The position numbers and the translations under genes were made by a program. Under the pieces are notes generated by a model. The model was not told the DNA's origin. It saw nothing but the letters and a program-made list of their open reading frames with translations, and ran no database searches. From Janthinobacterium sp. 67 (GTDB lineage Bacteria > Pseudomonadota > Gammaproteobacteria > Burkholderiales > Burkholderiaceae_D), in the NCBI RefSeq assembly GCF_002797895.1, contig NZ_PGES01000001.1, positions 62,001 through 126,000 on the forward strand: a DNA stretch of 64,000 nt. The letters are read 5' to 3'. Of the stretch, positions 27,283 to 36,171 are shown piece after piece. How positions within the stretch are numbered: the first letter of the stretch is position 1; each line of letters begins with the position of its first letter.

Positions 27283-27306
27283 CCGCAACGCGCATGAAAG
27301 TCCCGC

Positions 27307-28683
27307 ATGACACTACATTTGTACGACACGTATAGCCGCAGCCTGCGGCCCTTCGAAACCATCGCCCCGGGGCAGGCGGGCCTGTACGCCTGCGGTCCCA
27401 CCGTCTACGATTACGCGCATATCGGCAACCTGCGCACCTATCTGTTCGTCGACGGCTTGCGCCGCGCGCTCGAATTCAACGGCTTGCAGGTGCGCCACGT
27501 GATGAACATCACGGACGTGGGCCATCTGACGTCGGATGCCGATAGCGGCGACGACAAGATCGCGGCGCGCAGCGCCCGCAGCGGCAAGTCGGCCTGGGAT
27601 ATCGCCGCTGAATTTACCCGCGCGTTCGAGGGCGATCTGCGCCAGCTCAATATCCTGCCGCCCACCGTCTGGTGCCGCGCCACGGACCACATCGCCGAGC
27701 AGATCGCCTTCATTCTCGACCTGGAAGCGAAGGGCTATACCTACCGCACGGATGACGGCATCTATTTCGACACGACGCGCCAGGACAGTTATGGCAAACT
27801 GGCGCGCCTGAACCGCGACGGCCTGCAGGCGGGCAAAAGGGTGGACTTGGGCGAGAAGCGCGACATCTGCGACTTCGCGCTGTGGAAGTTCAGCGGCGTG
27901 CCGGGACAGCGGCAAATGGAGTGGGACAGCCCGTGGGGCCTGGGTTTCCCCGGCTGGCACATCGAATGCTCGGCCATGGCGGAAAAGCACCTGGGGACAT
28001 ATTTCGACATCCATTGCGGCGGGGAAGACCACGTGGCCGTCCACCACAGCAACGAGATTGCGCAAACGGAAGCGCGCCATGGCACGCGCCTGGCCAACTT
28101 CTGGCTGCACGGCGCCTTCCTGAAAACACAGGATGCGAAGATGTCGAAATCGTCGGGCGATTTTTTACGCTTGCACAGCCTGGTGGAGCAGGGCGTCGAT
28201 CCGCTGGCCTACCGCTACCTGTGCCTGGGCGCGCACTACCGCAGCAGCCTCAATTTCACGGACGCAGCGCTGCGCGCCGCCGCCAGCGGTTTGGCGCGCC
28301 TGCGCGTCGCCGTGCATGGCCTCGGCGACGCGCAGGGTGAGGCCGATTCCGTGTGGCTGGCGCGCTTTGCGGCGCAGGTCAACGATGACCTGAACTTTCC
28401 GCGCGCGCTGGCCGCGGCCTGGGAGCTGCTGAAAAGCGGGCTGCCGGACGCCGTCAAAAAGGCCACCATGGTCCGTTTCGATGCGGCCCTGGGGCTCGAT
28501 CTGCTGGCCTGGCGGCCGGTGCAGGTGGAAGTGCCGCAGCCGGTGCAGGCGTGGATGGCGGAACGGGCCATCGCCCGCGCGCAGCGCCAGTGGGCCGAGG
28601 CGGACCGCCTGCGCGCACTGGCGCGCGCGGCCGGCTATGACATCGACGATACGCCGCAGGGGCAACAGGCGCGGCCTTTGTGA
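27307..28683 (+). CDS. cysS: Cysteinyl-tRNA synthetase (atypical clade)
   Basis: 458 residues, normal length. It charges tRNA-Cys. Zinc ligands Cys29, Cys221, His246 and Glu250 keep the spacing of E. coli CysS; the HIGH-equivalent is HIGN at 38-41 and KMSKS is at 278-282. The text [20 protein letters not shown] and [21 protein letters not shown] differs from the usual betaproteobacterial CGMTVYDYCHLGHAR form and resembles a separate CysS branch. It may be a paralogue or a replaced gene; the rest of the genome is needed to tell. The C-terminal anticodon part is short. Confidence 0.92.
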   Translation: MTLHLYDTYSRSLRPFETIAPGQAGLYACGPTVYDYAHIGNLRTYLFVDGLRRALEFNGLQVRHVMNITDVGHLTSDADSGDDKIAARSARSGKSAWDIAAEFTRAFEGDLRQLNILPPTVWCRATDHIAEQIAFILDLEAKGYTYRTDDGIYFDTTRQDSYGKLARLNRDGLQAGKRVDLGEKRDICDFALWKFSGVPGQRQMEWDSPWGLGFPGWHIECSAMAEKHLGTYFDIHCGGEDHVAVHHSNEIAQTEARHGTRLANFWLHGAFLKTQDAKMSKSSGDFLRLHSLVEQGVDPLAYRYLCLGAHYRSSLNFTDAALRAAASGLARLRVAVHGLGDAQGEADSVWLARFAAQVNDDLNFPRALAAAWELLKSGLPDAVKKATMVRFDAALGLDLLAWRPVQVEVPQPVQAWMAERAIARAQRQWAEADRLRALARAAGYDIDDTPQGQQARPL

Positions 28684-28725
28684 AGATGTCCGGCATAATG
28701 GCTGCTTGATGACACTGGAGATGCC

Positions 28726-29304
28726 GTGAAGCGCCGTTTGCTGCTATTGAGTTGTTGCCTTGCCTTTTCTGCCGCGCAGGCGGCCAGCGAATGTCCGGGC
28801 TTTCCCGCGCTGGCCACCTCCGGCGAGACGCTGCTGGCGCAAGTGCGCGCGCTGCCGCCCGTCGGCATCGACCGCGAACGGCAGGCGTGCGCGCCGGCGA
28901 CCGTCATCGATTTCGCCTACAGCGGCGGGGTGCTGTGCAGTTTTGGCGCGGGCAAGGAAGCCGTGGAGGCGGCGACATCCGCCGTCACGCGCCTGGCAGA
29001 TGGCGGTGAGCTGGTCGAATACCTGTATCTGTTCCCGTATGCGCCGGCCACGCATGCGCGTTTGCTGGCGCTGCTGGCCGCGCGTTTTACGCTGGTCGAC
29101 AGGGCGGCCTGGCCCGCCTTCCTGCAGGGGGCCAGGCCGGGCAAGGAAACCACGGCCCTGTTCACGCATGGCGGCTTTTATATTTCGCTGGGCAAGCCCA
29201 CCGAAGACGATCCTGCCGCATGGTATTCGAATGTGATCTTTGAAAAGGTCGACAAGCCTGCACTGGGCGTGCGCAAGGTGTGCAAGGAAGATCGCGATGG
29301 CTGA
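28726..29304 (+). CDS. Secreted protein of unknown function
   Basis: 192 residues with a clear signal peptide (MKRRLLLLSCCLAFSAAQAA, cleavage after AQA). The mature protein has Cys residues early and at the end (VRKVCKED), and a middle part with LYLFPYAPATHARLLALLAARF and THGGFYISLGKPTEDDP. I do not recognise a family. Its 3' end overlaps the next gene by 8 bases, so the two are translationally coupled. It follows cysS by 42 bases. Nothing suggests an enzyme. Confidence 0.7.
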   Translation: MKRRLLLLSCCLAFSAAQAASECPGFPALATSGETLLAQVRALPPVGIDRERQACAPATVIDFAYSGGVLCSFGAGKEAVEAATSAVTRLADGGELVEYLYLFPYAPATHARLLALLAARFTLVDRAAWPAFLQGARPGKETTALFTHGGFYISLGKPTEDDPAAWYSNVIFEKVDKPALGVRKVCKEDRDG

Positions 29305-29848
29305 AGCGGATGCCTTTCCGGCGGCACTGGCCAGCACGGTGGCGCAGCTGTTGCCTGCGCTGGCAGATGGCCAGTTGCATGCGCCCGTTTGGCCATTTTC
29401 GGTATGCCAGGAAGGGGAAGCCTTGCGCATCCCCTCGCGCACATATTATGACAGCGAGCAGCTGCTGGCCTGTGCCCGGCTGCCCGGCGACGCAGGCGTG
29501 ATCGCCCTGTGCCTGGGCGCGCGCCACCACGACGGCCATGTGCGCGAAGCGTGTGCAAGGCAGTTATTGTTGCAGGAGCGGGCGTGGACGGTGCCGTTTG
29601 TCGTGCACCTGTGCGGCGAATACGTGCTGGAGATTATCGAGGTAATTGGCGCGGCGCTGCCGGCCTGGAATGCGGCGACGCTGGCGCGCTATTTGGGGGA
29701 GAACCCCGCGTATGTGGACACGCTGGAGCGGCGCAGCATCAGCTACTGGAGCTGCTACTACCGCAGGCAATATCCCGTGTGGGACGATTACCCGGGACGC
29801 AGGACCATGGCGGCCCTGCGTGCCTTGCAGGCGCTTACGCCTCGATAA
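29297..29848 (+). CDS. Cytoplasmic protein of unknown function
   Basis: 183 residues, no signal peptide. The start at 29297 follows AAGGAAGATCGCG inside the end of the previous gene. Trp/Tyr/Cys-rich segments such as RRSISYWSCYYRRQYPVWDDYPGRR and LGARHHDGHVREACARQLLLQ stand out. The first half contains CQEGEALRIPSRTYYDSEQLLACARL. I do not recognise it. The stop overlaps the end of convergent dbpA by 14 bases. Confidence 0.7.
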   Translation: MAEADAFPAALASTVAQLLPALADGQLHAPVWPFSVCQEGEALRIPSRTYYDSEQLLACARLPGDAGVIALCLGARHHDGHVREACARQLLLQERAWTVPFVVHLCGEYVLEIIEVIGAALPAWNAATLARYLGENPAYVDTLERRSISYWSCYYRRQYPVWDDYPGRRTMAALRALQALTPR

Positions 29849-31253
29849 AGCGCATCTTGAAGCTGCGGCCCTTGATGTTGCCGAAGTCGCGGCCCAGGGT
29901 ATTGCCCGCGTTGAGGCGCTTGAAGGCCGCTTCGGCCACCTTGCGGTCCAGCGCCACGTAGGTCATGAACTCGAACACGTTGATCTTGCCCACTTGCTCC
30001 TTGGTGAGGCCGGCGTCGCCCGTCAGCGCGCCCAGCAAGTCGCCCGGGCGCAGCTTGTCCTTCTTGCCGCCCATGATGCACAGGGTGACCATCGGCGCCG
30101 GCAGCGCCTCCATGCCGTCATCTTCCGCCAGTTCCTTCAGGTCGTGCCATTCGGCGGCGCTGTTCTGGTATTGCTCGATCAGCTTGACCCATTTTTTCTC
30201 GTTCGGCGCGCACAGCGACAGGGCCAGGCCCTTCTTGCTGCCGCGGCCCGTGCGGCCGATGCGGTGGATGTGCACTTCCGTGTCCTTCGATACATCGACG
30301 TTGATCACGGCGCCCAGGTCGGAAATATCGAGGCCGCGCGCGGCGACGTCGGTGGCCACCAGCACGGAGCAGCTGCGGTTGGCGAACAGCACGAGGATTT
30401 CATCGCGCTCGCGCTGTTCCAGCTCGCCGTACAGGGCCAGCGCGGAAAAGCCTTGCTGGCGCAGTTCGTCGGCCAGTTCGCGGCAATGCACCTTGGTGTT
30501 GCAGAAGGCCAGCGTGGATTCCGGCTTGAAGTGCTTGAGCAGCTTGCCGACGGCGCCATTGCGCTCGTCAAAGCCGATCTCATAGAAGCGCTGCTCGATC
30601 TTGTCGTTGTCGTGCTGCGCCTCGACCGTTACTTCCAGCGGATTGACGAGGAAGGACGCCGTGGCGCGGCGGATGTCTTCCGGATACGTGGCCGAGAACA
30701 GCAAGGTCTGGCGGCGCGCCGGGCAGGCGCTGACGATGCCGGCGATTTCCTCGTAAAAGCCCATGTCCGTCATGCGGTCCGCTTCATCGAGCACCAGGGT
30801 TTGCACGTGATTCAGGTTGATGGTGCCGCGGCCCAGGTGGTCGCGCAAACGGCCCGGCGTGCCGACGACGATGTGGGCACCGTGCTCCAGCGAGGCGATT
30901 TGCGGGCGCATCGGGGCGCCGCCCGTCAGGGTCAGGATCTTGATGTTGCCGGCCGCGCGGGCCAGGCGGCGCAGCTCATTGGCCACCTGGTCTGCCAGTT
31001 CGCGCGTGGGGCACAGCACCAGGCCCTGCACGGCAAACCAGGCCGGATTGAGCTTGTGCAGGATGCCGATGCCGAAGGCGGCCGTCTTGCCGCTGCCCGT
31101 TTTCGCCTGGGCGATCAGGTCGCGGCCATCGAGCACCGCCGGCAGGCTTTGCGCCTGGATGGTGGTCATCTCGTGGTAGCCGAGCGAGTCCAGGTTGGCC
31201 AAAAAGGCGGGCGTCAGCGGCAGGCTGGAAAAGGAAGTGGTAGTGGCATTCAT
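29835..31253 (-). CDS. dbpA: ATP-dependent RNA helicase DbpA
   Basis: 472 residues (E. coli 457). A DEAD-box core with the Q motif, Walker A AKTGSGKT at 50-57, LDEADRM, FSAT and HRIGRTGR is followed by the C-terminal RNA-binding domain from GGKKDKLRPGDLLGALTGDAGL to KGRSFKMRF. That domain grips hairpin 92 of 23S rRNA and directs the helicase to late 50S assembly. The start at 31253 (MNATTTSF) was preferred to the longer frame because it matches family length. It is convergent with the unknown gene at its 3' end. Confidence 0.95.
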   Translation of the reverse strand: MNATTTSFSSLPLTPAFLANLDSLGYHEMTTIQAQSLPAVLDGRDLIAQAKTGSGKTAAFGIGILHKLNPAWFAVQGLVLCPTRELADQVANELRRLARAAGNIKILTLTGGAPMRPQIASLEHGAHIVVGTPGRLRDHLGRGTINLNHVQTLVLDEADRMTDMGFYEEIAGIVSACPARRQTLLFSATYPEDIRRATASFLVNPLEVTVEAQHDNDKIEQRFYEIGFDERNGAVGKLLKHFKPESTLAFCNTKVHCRELADELRQQGFSALALYGELEQRERDEILVLFANRSCSVLVATDVAARGLDISDLGAVINVDVSKDTEVHIHRIGRTGRGSKKGLALSLCAPNEKKWVKLIEQYQNSAAEWHDLKELAEDDGMEALPAPMVTLCIMGGKKDKLRPGDLLGALTGDAGLTKEQVGKINVFEFMTYVALDRKVAEAAFKRLNAGNTLGRDFGNIKGRSFKMRFIEA

Positions 31254-31356
31254 GGGCGGGAACCGGTAAAAAGCGGGTGGATGGGCACAGTCTACAGGCT
31301 TACGCCCTTGTGCGGATGGTTGTGGAAGCCGGCGGCAAACGGCCGCCGGCACGGGG

Positions 31357-31593
31357 TTAATTATCGGGCGCCCAGATGGGCAAGCCGGTCAGATCGAGGC
31401 CGGCGTCGCGCGTCCAGACGGGCAGGCCCGTGGCGTCGGTCGGCTCCAGCAACTCAAGCTGCACCTGCTTCAGCGCCACCTTGCGCGCGCGCGTGCGGCG
31501 TTGCGGTTCCGGCGCCGGCTCTGGCGCCTCGTGCGCTGGCGGCGGGCCGAAACCGGGCAAGTCGATGGTGGCGTTGTCTTTTTTATCTCTCAT
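31357..31593 (-). CDS. Small protein of unknown function with a duplicated GLP[VI]W motif
   Basis: 78 residues from the ATG at 31593, which has AGAGG upstream. A basic and Pro/Glu-rich first half (APEPAPEPQRRTRARK) leads to VQLELLEPTDATGLPVW and a near repeat DLTGLPIWAPDN at the end. No signal or membrane segment. Unknown family; coding is supported by ribosome site and orderly composition only. Confidence 0.5.
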   Translation of the reverse strand: MRDKKDNATIDLPGFGPPPAHEAPEPAPEPQRRTRARKVALKQVQLELLEPTDATGLPVWTRDAGLDLTGLPIWAPDN

Positions 31594-31682
31594 TTCTGAA
31601 CCTCTGGTCCCTGGCCGCGAAAACATGGCGCCGGGGAGCGGGCAAAAAGCTGTCCGCGATGTGAATACTCTGTACGCTTCGT

Positions 31683-31712
31683 CCACAAAACAAAAGCCCG
31701 GCTACTGGAGTC
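31683..31712 (-). terminator. Terminator downstream of the phosphoesterase gene
   Basis: On the minus strand AGCCCGACT / AGCCGGGCT pairs with one mismatch, followed by TTTTGTTTTG. It lies about 95 bases beyond the phosphoesterase stop. Confidence 0.65.
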
Positions 31713-31805
31713 GGGCTCATTGTTGGAACAACCGTCAGGAATACCTGTCCTGCGGATTTAAGTGCGGCACGCAGTGTATCACAGGCGTGCCGCATTGTGG
31801 GTGGC

Positions 31806-33470
31806 TTAGCGGAAGCTCAGGGCGCCCGTCAGGTCGCCCGGCGGCAGCGCGCCGCGCGACGCAAAGGCGTCGTTGCGCACTTTCAGGCCTTCGAGCAGGG
31901 GCAGGTCGTGCAGGCGCGTGATCAGGCGCAGGATCGACGTCGTGTCATAAAAACTGTGGTCGACGGCGCCTTTCTTCGCGTACGGCGAGACGACGATGGC
32001 GGGAATGCGCGTGCCCGGGCCCCAGCGGTCGCCTTTCGGCGGCGCCACGTGGTCCCACCAGCCGCCGTTTTCGTCAAACGTGATCACGACGATCATGTCC
32101 TTCCACTGCGGCGATTCCTTCAAGTGCTGGATGACGTTGGCCACGTGCTGGTCGCCCGATTCGATGTCCGAATAGCCGGCGTGCAGGTTCAGATTGCCCT
32201 GCGGCTTGTAGAAGGTCACGGCCGGCAGCTTGCCCGCCACGGCGGCGGCGAGGAATTTGTTCGAGATCGGGCTGTCGCCCGTGCCGCCGTCGCGCAGGTG
32301 TTCGGCGCGCGCGGCCGTGCCAGGGGCGAACTGCTTGAAATAGTTCAGCGGCTGGTGGTGGAACTGGAAGTTCGGCTTGCTGCCGCCGCCCTTGTGGTCG
32401 AGCGCCGCTTGCCAGCCGCCGCCATACCACGCCCAGCTGACGCCCTTGCGCGACAGCAGGTCGCCGATGGTGTCATAGGTTTGCGGCGGCAGGGTGTTCG
32501 CGTCCGCCGGATCGGCATGCAGCGGGTCGCCGTCGAAGGCGGGGCGGATATAGCTCGGTTGATATGGCGGCGCCATGGTGTTGACGGCATAGCCGTCCGG
32601 CGTGATGGCGCCGTCGTTCACGTATTTGGGCTTGCCGTCGAGCGCCGAGGCGGGGCAGTCGGGCGAAATCGCCAGGCGCACGCCTTGCGGGCCGTCGGAC
32701 AGCACGGCGATCTTTTTCTTTGCCGCCGTATCAGGCGCGTTGAAGTATTCGTTGGCGCGGCCCGTCACGAGGAACTGGTGGTTCATGTAGGAGCCGCCGA
32801 AGGCTGCCATGAAGAAGTTGTCGCACAGGGTGTACTGCTCGGCGATCTGCCACAGGTTCAGGTTTTTCGACGTTTCGCCGTAATGGCCCATCACCAGGCC
32901 GCCACTGTCGGCCCACGCGGCAAAGCCGTCGTTCTTGCCGCCGTTGATCTGCATCTGGTTGTTATAGAAGCGGTGCACGAGGTCGCGCGTGATGATGCTC
33001 TCGGGCAGGGGCTTGCCGGCCGCGTCGCTCAGTTTGTAGGGAGCGTTGGGCAGGCCGGAAATCTGGTCTTCCTTGATCAGGTAATCGGTGCCGCCGATAT
33101 TTTGCTGGTTCGGCACGAGGCCGCCCCAGATCTTCGGCAGGGTGGCCAGCGGCTTGCCGTCGCGGTCCAGCTGCTGCGCCTGTTCCGCCGTGACGGCGGA
33201 CAGGGGCGCGCTGGTGCCGGGGAAGTTGGCGAACAGGTTGTTGAAGCTGCGGTTTTCCAGGTAGATCACGACCACGTTCTTGACGTGCGCCTTGAGTTTC
33301 GCGTCGAGCGAACCCTTGGCGATGGTTTTTTTGGCGGGCGCGGCGTCGGCCAGCGCCGGCAGGCTGGCGGCCAGGCCGACTGCGGAAGCAGCCTGGAAAA
33401 TGCGCCGGCGCGAGGGATTGGCGGGTTGGTCGGCCGGATCGGCTGGCAGGGCGGGGGCGAGGTCCTTCAC
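31806..33470 (-). CDS. Tat-exported AcpA/phospholipase C-type phosphoesterase
   Basis: 554 residues from a GTG at 33470 with AAGGAG 8 bases upstream; the longest frame adds 18 residues without a site. The N-terminus has a twin-arginine signal (PSRRRIFQAASAVGLAAS). VVVIYLENRSFNNLFANFPG at about 60-80 and VVITFDENGGWWDHVAPPKGDRWGPGTRIPAIVVSPY near the C-terminus are signatures of the phosphoesterase family that includes Francisella AcpA and bacterial phospholipase C. A phosphomonoesterase or phospholipase role in the periplasm is likely. It follows the TonB receptor gene on the same strand by 105 bases. Confidence 0.9.
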   Translation of the reverse strand: MKDLAPALPADPADQPANPSRRRIFQAASAVGLAASLPALADAAPAKKTIAKGSLDAKLKAHVKNVVVIYLENRSFNNLFANFPGTSAPLSAVTAEQAQQLDRDGKPLATLPKIWGGLVPNQQNIGGTDYLIKEDQISGLPNAPYKLSDAAGKPLPESIITRDLVHRFYNNQMQINGGKNDGFAAWADSGGLVMGHYGETSKNLNLWQIAEQYTLCDNFFMAAFGGSYMNHQFLVTGRANEYFNAPDTAAKKKIAVLSDGPQGVRLAISPDCPASALDGKPKYVNDGAITPDGYAVNTMAPPYQPSYIRPAFDGDPLHADPADANTLPPQTYDTIGDLLSRKGVSWAWYGGGWQAALDHKGGGSKPNFQFHHQPLNYFKQFAPGTAARAEHLRDGGTGDSPISNKFLAAAVAGKLPAVTFYKPQGNLNLHAGYSDIESGDQHVANVIQHLKESPQWKDMIVVITFDENGGWWDHVAPPKGDRWGPGTRIPAIVVSPYAKKGAVDHSFYDTTSILRLITRLHDLPLLEGLKVRNDAFASRGALPPGDLTGALSFR

Positions 33471-33575
33471 ACATTCTCCTTGGGTGTCTCTATGGGCACG
33501 GGCGTTGGCGGCAATGGCCGGCAACGCCCGTGAAGCGGGAAAATTGTATCACCGGCCCTGCGCCGGTGCGAAATA

Positions 33576-36071
33576 CTAGAACTGGTAACGCACGCTCAGC
33601 GCCACCTTGCGCGCCGGACCATACATGCCCGAGTACCACCAGTCCGACACGGAAGCCGTGTACTGCTTGTCGAACAGGTTGGCCACGTTGACGGTGGCCG
33701 ACAGCTTGTCGTTGACGTCGTAGCGCGCCATCAGGCTGGCCACCGAGTACGCCTTCTGTTCCCAGTGCAGGGTACTGTTGATCTGCCACGCCTCGATATC
33801 GGAATACACGCGGCTTTGCCAGTTCATGCCGCCGCCCACCGTCAGGCGATTGAGCTCGCCGGGCAGGCGGTAAGTGGTCCACAGCTTGACGAGATGGCGC
33901 GGGAAGGTGGTCTGGATCGCCTTGCCGGTATTGTTTTCCGTCTGGCTGTACGACCACGAGGCCGAGATGTTCCAGCTTGGCGTGATGGCGCCCGTCGCTT
34001 CCAGGTCGATGCCCTTGGTATCGGCGCCCTTGATGGTGCGGAACGCCGGATCGTTGGAGCCGGGCAGGGTATAGCCGGGATCCGATTCGGCCAGGTTTTT
34101 CTGGCGGATCAGATACAGCGCGGCGGACGTGTTCAGGCGGCCGTCGAACCAGCCGCTCTTGATGCCCGCTTCAAAGGTCTTGCCCTCGCGCGGCGCCAGC
34201 AGCTTGCCGTAGCGGTCTTGCGAGGCTTGCGGCTGGTAGATGGTGGAGTAGCTGGCGTAGGCGCTGTGCGTGCCATCGATGTCGAACACGAGGCCGCCGT
34301 ACGGCGTGAAGACGTTGCTGTCCGATGCCGGGGACGCGCTATAAAATGGCACGGTGGGCGCGTCCGAGATGTAGTTTTCGCTGTAGCGCAGCACCTTTGC
34401 GCCGGCGATCAGTTTCAGGCGTTCGGACAGCGTAAAGCGGCTGGCCGCGTAGGCGCTGGCCTGGCGGCGCGTACTGTCGTAGGTGACGAAGGTGTCGCCA
34501 AACACGGGCGTTGCCGTGCGATTCCAGCGGTACAGGTTGACGGGCTGGCCCTGGATGTTCTTGTCGAAGCGGCCATCCGTCGTACTTTGAAATTCGTTGT
34601 AGTCCATGCCCAGCACCAGTTCGTGCTGGCGGCCGAATGCGCTGAACGGGCTGCGTACGTTGACGTCCACGCTGTTGACCTGCAACTGGTAATCGCGGTA
34701 GTCGGCGCTCATGCGCAGGCCATCTCCCGTGGCTTGGTCGGGAAAGGCGCTACTCACGTTCATGAACACGGAGCGCTCTTCCTGCGAGGACTGCACGCGG
34801 TTGGCCGAGATTTTCAGCTTCCAGTCGTTCGTCAGCGCGTGTTCCACGGTGACGAAGAGGTCGGTCGAATTGCTGCCGAAGCGGTTCGACTTGGCGGCCG
34901 GGCTGAAAGAGCGTGGCAGGTCCGTCATTGCGCCATTGCTGTAGAACAGGGGGAAGCCCAGGTAGGACAAGGATCCGTTCGAGCGCTTGCGCTGGTGCGT
35001 GACGCCGGCCGTCAGCTTCGTGTCGCGTGACAGGTCCGCCTCGACCACGCCATACACGACTTTTTTATCGTGGCTGTAGTTGTCGATGATGCTGTCGCCT
35101 TCCCCGTGCAGCGCGACGAGGCGGCCGCGCACGCTGCCTGCCTCGTTGAGCGGGCCGGCAATGTCGGCCATGCCGCGCCGTTCGTTACGGGAGGCCAGCT
35201 CGCCCTCGACGGACGCCTGAAACTGCGCCGTCGGTTTCTTGCGCACCATGTTGATGGCGCCCGAGGCGTCGCCCGCACCCGTCATCAGGCCCGAGGCGCC
35301 GCGTAGCACTTCGATGCGGTCGTACAGCGCCATGTCGGCCAGGCTTTGCGACGGTATCGCATTGAGGCCCAGGTTTTCCGAATGCGTGCTGACGCCATCG
35401 AGCTGGTAATTGGTGATCGCATAGCCGCGCGACGTAAAGCCGGAGCGCTCGCTGCCCAGCGAGAACAGGGTGATGCCCGGCGCTTGCGCCATCACTTGCG
35501 CGATGGTGTTCAAGCCCTGGTCCTGCATGCGCTGCTGCGTGATGACGCTGACCGACTGCGGCGTTTCCCTGACCGACAGGCCCAGCGGCGTTGCCGTGGC
35601 GATCGGCAGCGTGGAGACATACGCGCCCGAGCCTTCCGTCGCATCCTGCTGCGCCTTGACCGACACTTCCGGCATCATCGCCAGTGCTTCAGCAACCGCC
35701 GCCGCATCGGCCGGGCGCAGCACATAGCTGCCGTTGGCGCTGCGTTCGGCCTTCAGGCCCGTGCCGCGCAGTACGCCGTTCAGGGCGGCCAGCACCTCGT
35801 GGCGGCCGCTCAAGCCGGCCGACGTCTTGCCGCGCGTCTGTTCCGGCGTGAAGCTGAGGATGACGCGCGCCTGGCTGGCGACCTGGCGCAGCGCGGCCGA
35901 CAGGTCGCCGGCCGGCACCTGGAAGTCGAGAGTGGCCGCGGCGGCGGCCGTGCTTTCCTGCGCCAGGGCTGGCGCCTGGACGTTCAGCAGCAGGGCCGAA
36001 CCGAGGAAGACGAGCTGAATGGCATACGCCATGGGTTTGATGCGCGGCTTGGAATGAATGGCGGGAGACAT
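33576..36071 (-). CDS. TonB-dependent siderophore receptor with N-terminal signalling domain
   Basis: 831 residues. A signal peptide (to about residue 38) is followed by a secretin/TonB N-terminal signalling domain (LDFQVPAGDLSAALRQVASQARV to LRGTGLKAERSANGSYVLRP), a TonB box region (PEVSVKAQ), a plug (TPQSVSVITQQRM to RIEVLRGASGLMTG) and a 22-strand barrel ending VALSVRYQF. This FecA/FpvA-like layout lets the receptor signal to FecR. It is preceded by fecR and fecI on the same strand. AAGG lies upstream of the ATG. The plug and barrel resemble ferric hydroxamate or pyoverdine-type receptors; ligand unknown. Confidence 0.94.
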   Translation of the reverse strand: MSPAIHSKPRIKPMAYAIQLVFLGSALLLNVQAPALAQESTAAAAATLDFQVPAGDLSAALRQVASQARVILSFTPEQTRGKTSAGLSGRHEVLAALNGVLRGTGLKAERSANGSYVLRPADAAAVAEALAMMPEVSVKAQQDATEGSGAYVSTLPIATATPLGLSVRETPQSVSVITQQRMQDQGLNTIAQVMAQAPGITLFSLGSERSGFTSRGYAITNYQLDGVSTHSENLGLNAIPSQSLADMALYDRIEVLRGASGLMTGAGDASGAINMVRKKPTAQFQASVEGELASRNERRGMADIAGPLNEAGSVRGRLVALHGEGDSIIDNYSHDKKVVYGVVEADLSRDTKLTAGVTHQRKRSNGSLSYLGFPLFYSNGAMTDLPRSFSPAAKSNRFGSNSTDLFVTVEHALTNDWKLKISANRVQSSQEERSVFMNVSSAFPDQATGDGLRMSADYRDYQLQVNSVDVNVRSPFSAFGRQHELVLGMDYNEFQSTTDGRFDKNIQGQPVNLYRWNRTATPVFGDTFVTYDSTRRQASAYAASRFTLSERLKLIAGAKVLRYSENYISDAPTVPFYSASPASDSNVFTPYGGLVFDIDGTHSAYASYSTIYQPQASQDRYGKLLAPREGKTFEAGIKSGWFDGRLNTSAALYLIRQKNLAESDPGYTLPGSNDPAFRTIKGADTKGIDLEATGAITPSWNISASWSYSQTENNTGKAIQTTFPRHLVKLWTTYRLPGELNRLTVGGGMNWQSRVYSDIEAWQINSTLHWEQKAYSVASLMARYDVNDKLSATVNVANLFDKQYTASVSDWWYSGMYGPARKVALSVRYQF

Positions 36072-36171
36072 GGTTACCTTGTGTTGTAGTCGTCAAAAGA
36101 ACTTTCCGTACACAGGTCACGCGAGAATCGAAAGTGGGTACTTTTTTTTGCGCCGGCGTCAAAATATATTT

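Noticed and set aside
27108..27335. 75-residue Cys-containing frame ahead of cysS
   Set aside because: It runs through the terminator hairpin and into cysS without stopping, so it does not fit a leader peptide; the 32-codon frame at 27124 is the better candidate.
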